Shown here one piece after another: positions 63,763 through 64,000 of a stretch of 64,000 nt of DNA (its first letter is position 1; each line of letters opens with the position of its first letter). The position numbers and the translations under genes are program-made. The stretch is from Rhodocyclaceae bacterium. Its GTDB lineage: Bacteria; Pseudomonadota; Gammaproteobacteria; Burkholderiales; Rhodocyclaceae. Below the pieces are notes generated by a model. That model saw only the letters and a program-made list of their open reading frames with translations. It was not told the DNA's origin and ran no database searches. Where the stretch lies: NCBI GenBank assembly GCA_004379165.1, contig NKXK01000029.1, forward strand, positions 234,566 to 298,565. Direction: 5' to 3'.

Positions 63763-64000
63763 CAATTAGCATTGTAGATCGCCTGCATATGCTCCATTCC
63801 CTCGACGAAGTCTCGCAAACGCTGCATGCCCAGCCAGACGGTTTTGACGCCGGGTTGGCCATCGCCTTTTCTACCGAGGAAGCCGCCGAGCATGGCGATT
63901 TGTCGAACGACTTCGCGAATCGACGGCACGGTCTTAGGGATGGCCTTCTTCGCCAGAACATAAGCGCCTTTCCACTCGGTCTCGGTGAAGAGCGCGCTGG
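63762..64000 (-). mobile_element. IS4-family transposase, C-terminal part (gene continues beyond the window)
   Basis: The frame open to the right edge ends in TGA at 63764-63762 and encodes the conserved end of IS4/IS50-group transposases: SALFTETEWKGAYVL, then VPSIREVVRQIAMLGGFLGRKGDG and PGVKTVWLGMQRLRDF (quoted in parts). The LGGFLGRK-DG-PG-K-LW-G-QRL pattern is diagnostic. The DDE catalytic core lies outside the window, so completeness cannot be judged. The element ends next to the start of the sensor kinase gene. Confidence 0.8.

Noticed and set aside
1..64000. tRNA, rRNA and CRISPR arrays
   Set aside because: No cloverleaf-like segments with conserved T-arm sequence, no rRNA stretches, and no regularly spaced direct repeats were seen; the GCGGT element is irregularly spaced and in both orientations, so it is not a CRISPR.

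Overview
The window is high-GC, gene-dense DNA that looks like the chromosome of a betaproteobacterium of the Rhodocyclaceae (Dechloromonas/Azospira-like). The basis is the gene content and order: ribF-ileS-lspA-fkpB-ispH-rpsT, argD-argF-argG followed by a DUF2788 gene, a DUF3579 gene, trxA-rho, two phasins, class II and multiheme cytochromes c, and large PAS/GGDEF/HD-GYP signalling proteins. This assignment is inference from protein families, not from a database match. No rRNA, tRNA or CRISPR array was seen.

Layout. 1-5.9 kb: the end of a sulfurtransferase, then a respiratory operon (small secreted protein, membrane-anchored pentaheme cytochrome c, Tat-exported DMSO-reductase-family molybdoenzyme, four-cluster ferredoxin subunit, TorD-like chaperone). 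5.9-11.3 kb: queG, tsaE, amiC, an esterase, a YceH-like gene and a diguanylate cyclase that appears frameshifted near its N-terminus. 11.5-17.5 kb: housekeeping run ribF-ileS-lspA-fkpB-ispH-rpsT. 17.5-23.3 kb: DUF3579, an orphan ParA ATPase, argD-argF-argG, ppnP, yajQ. 23.4-27.8 kb: amidotransferase, retropepsin-like protease, NUDIX, CobD/CbiB-like protein, thiolase. 28-30.4 kb and 36.7-45.0 kb: two related loci of circularly permuted ATP-grasp, alpha-E and transglutaminase proteins, each near an HI0933-family flavoprotein. Between them lie queF, two more flavoprotein or cytochrome genes and two phasins with matching operator-like dyads. 45.0-53.9 kb: a minus-strand signalling operon of two very large REC-HPt hybrid kinases and an HD-GYP response regulator. 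54-61 kb: rsgA, a small cytochrome c, an M48 protease, orn, a membrane glycosyltransferase, rpmE, rho, trxA. 61.1-63.7 kb: a FixJ/FixL-like two-component pair. The right edge is the 3' end of an IS4-family transposase that abuts the start of the sensor-kinase gene.

Main unexplained signal. A dispersed element of about 28-32 bp recurs at least 16 times on both strands. It has a TGCGGT core, then SRAC, an A-tract about one helical turn away and a second AT-tract about one turn further. Five copies lie between stop codons and terminator hairpins or beside one, one covers the 3' end of a gene, and others sit in poorly conserved linkers of unrelated proteins. One locus is an inverted pair. The architecture resembles the Pasteurellaceae uptake signal sequence (AAGTGCGGT core plus two spaced AT-tracts). 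A DNA-uptake sequence or another genome-wide repeat system in this lineage is therefore the hypothesis most worth testing.
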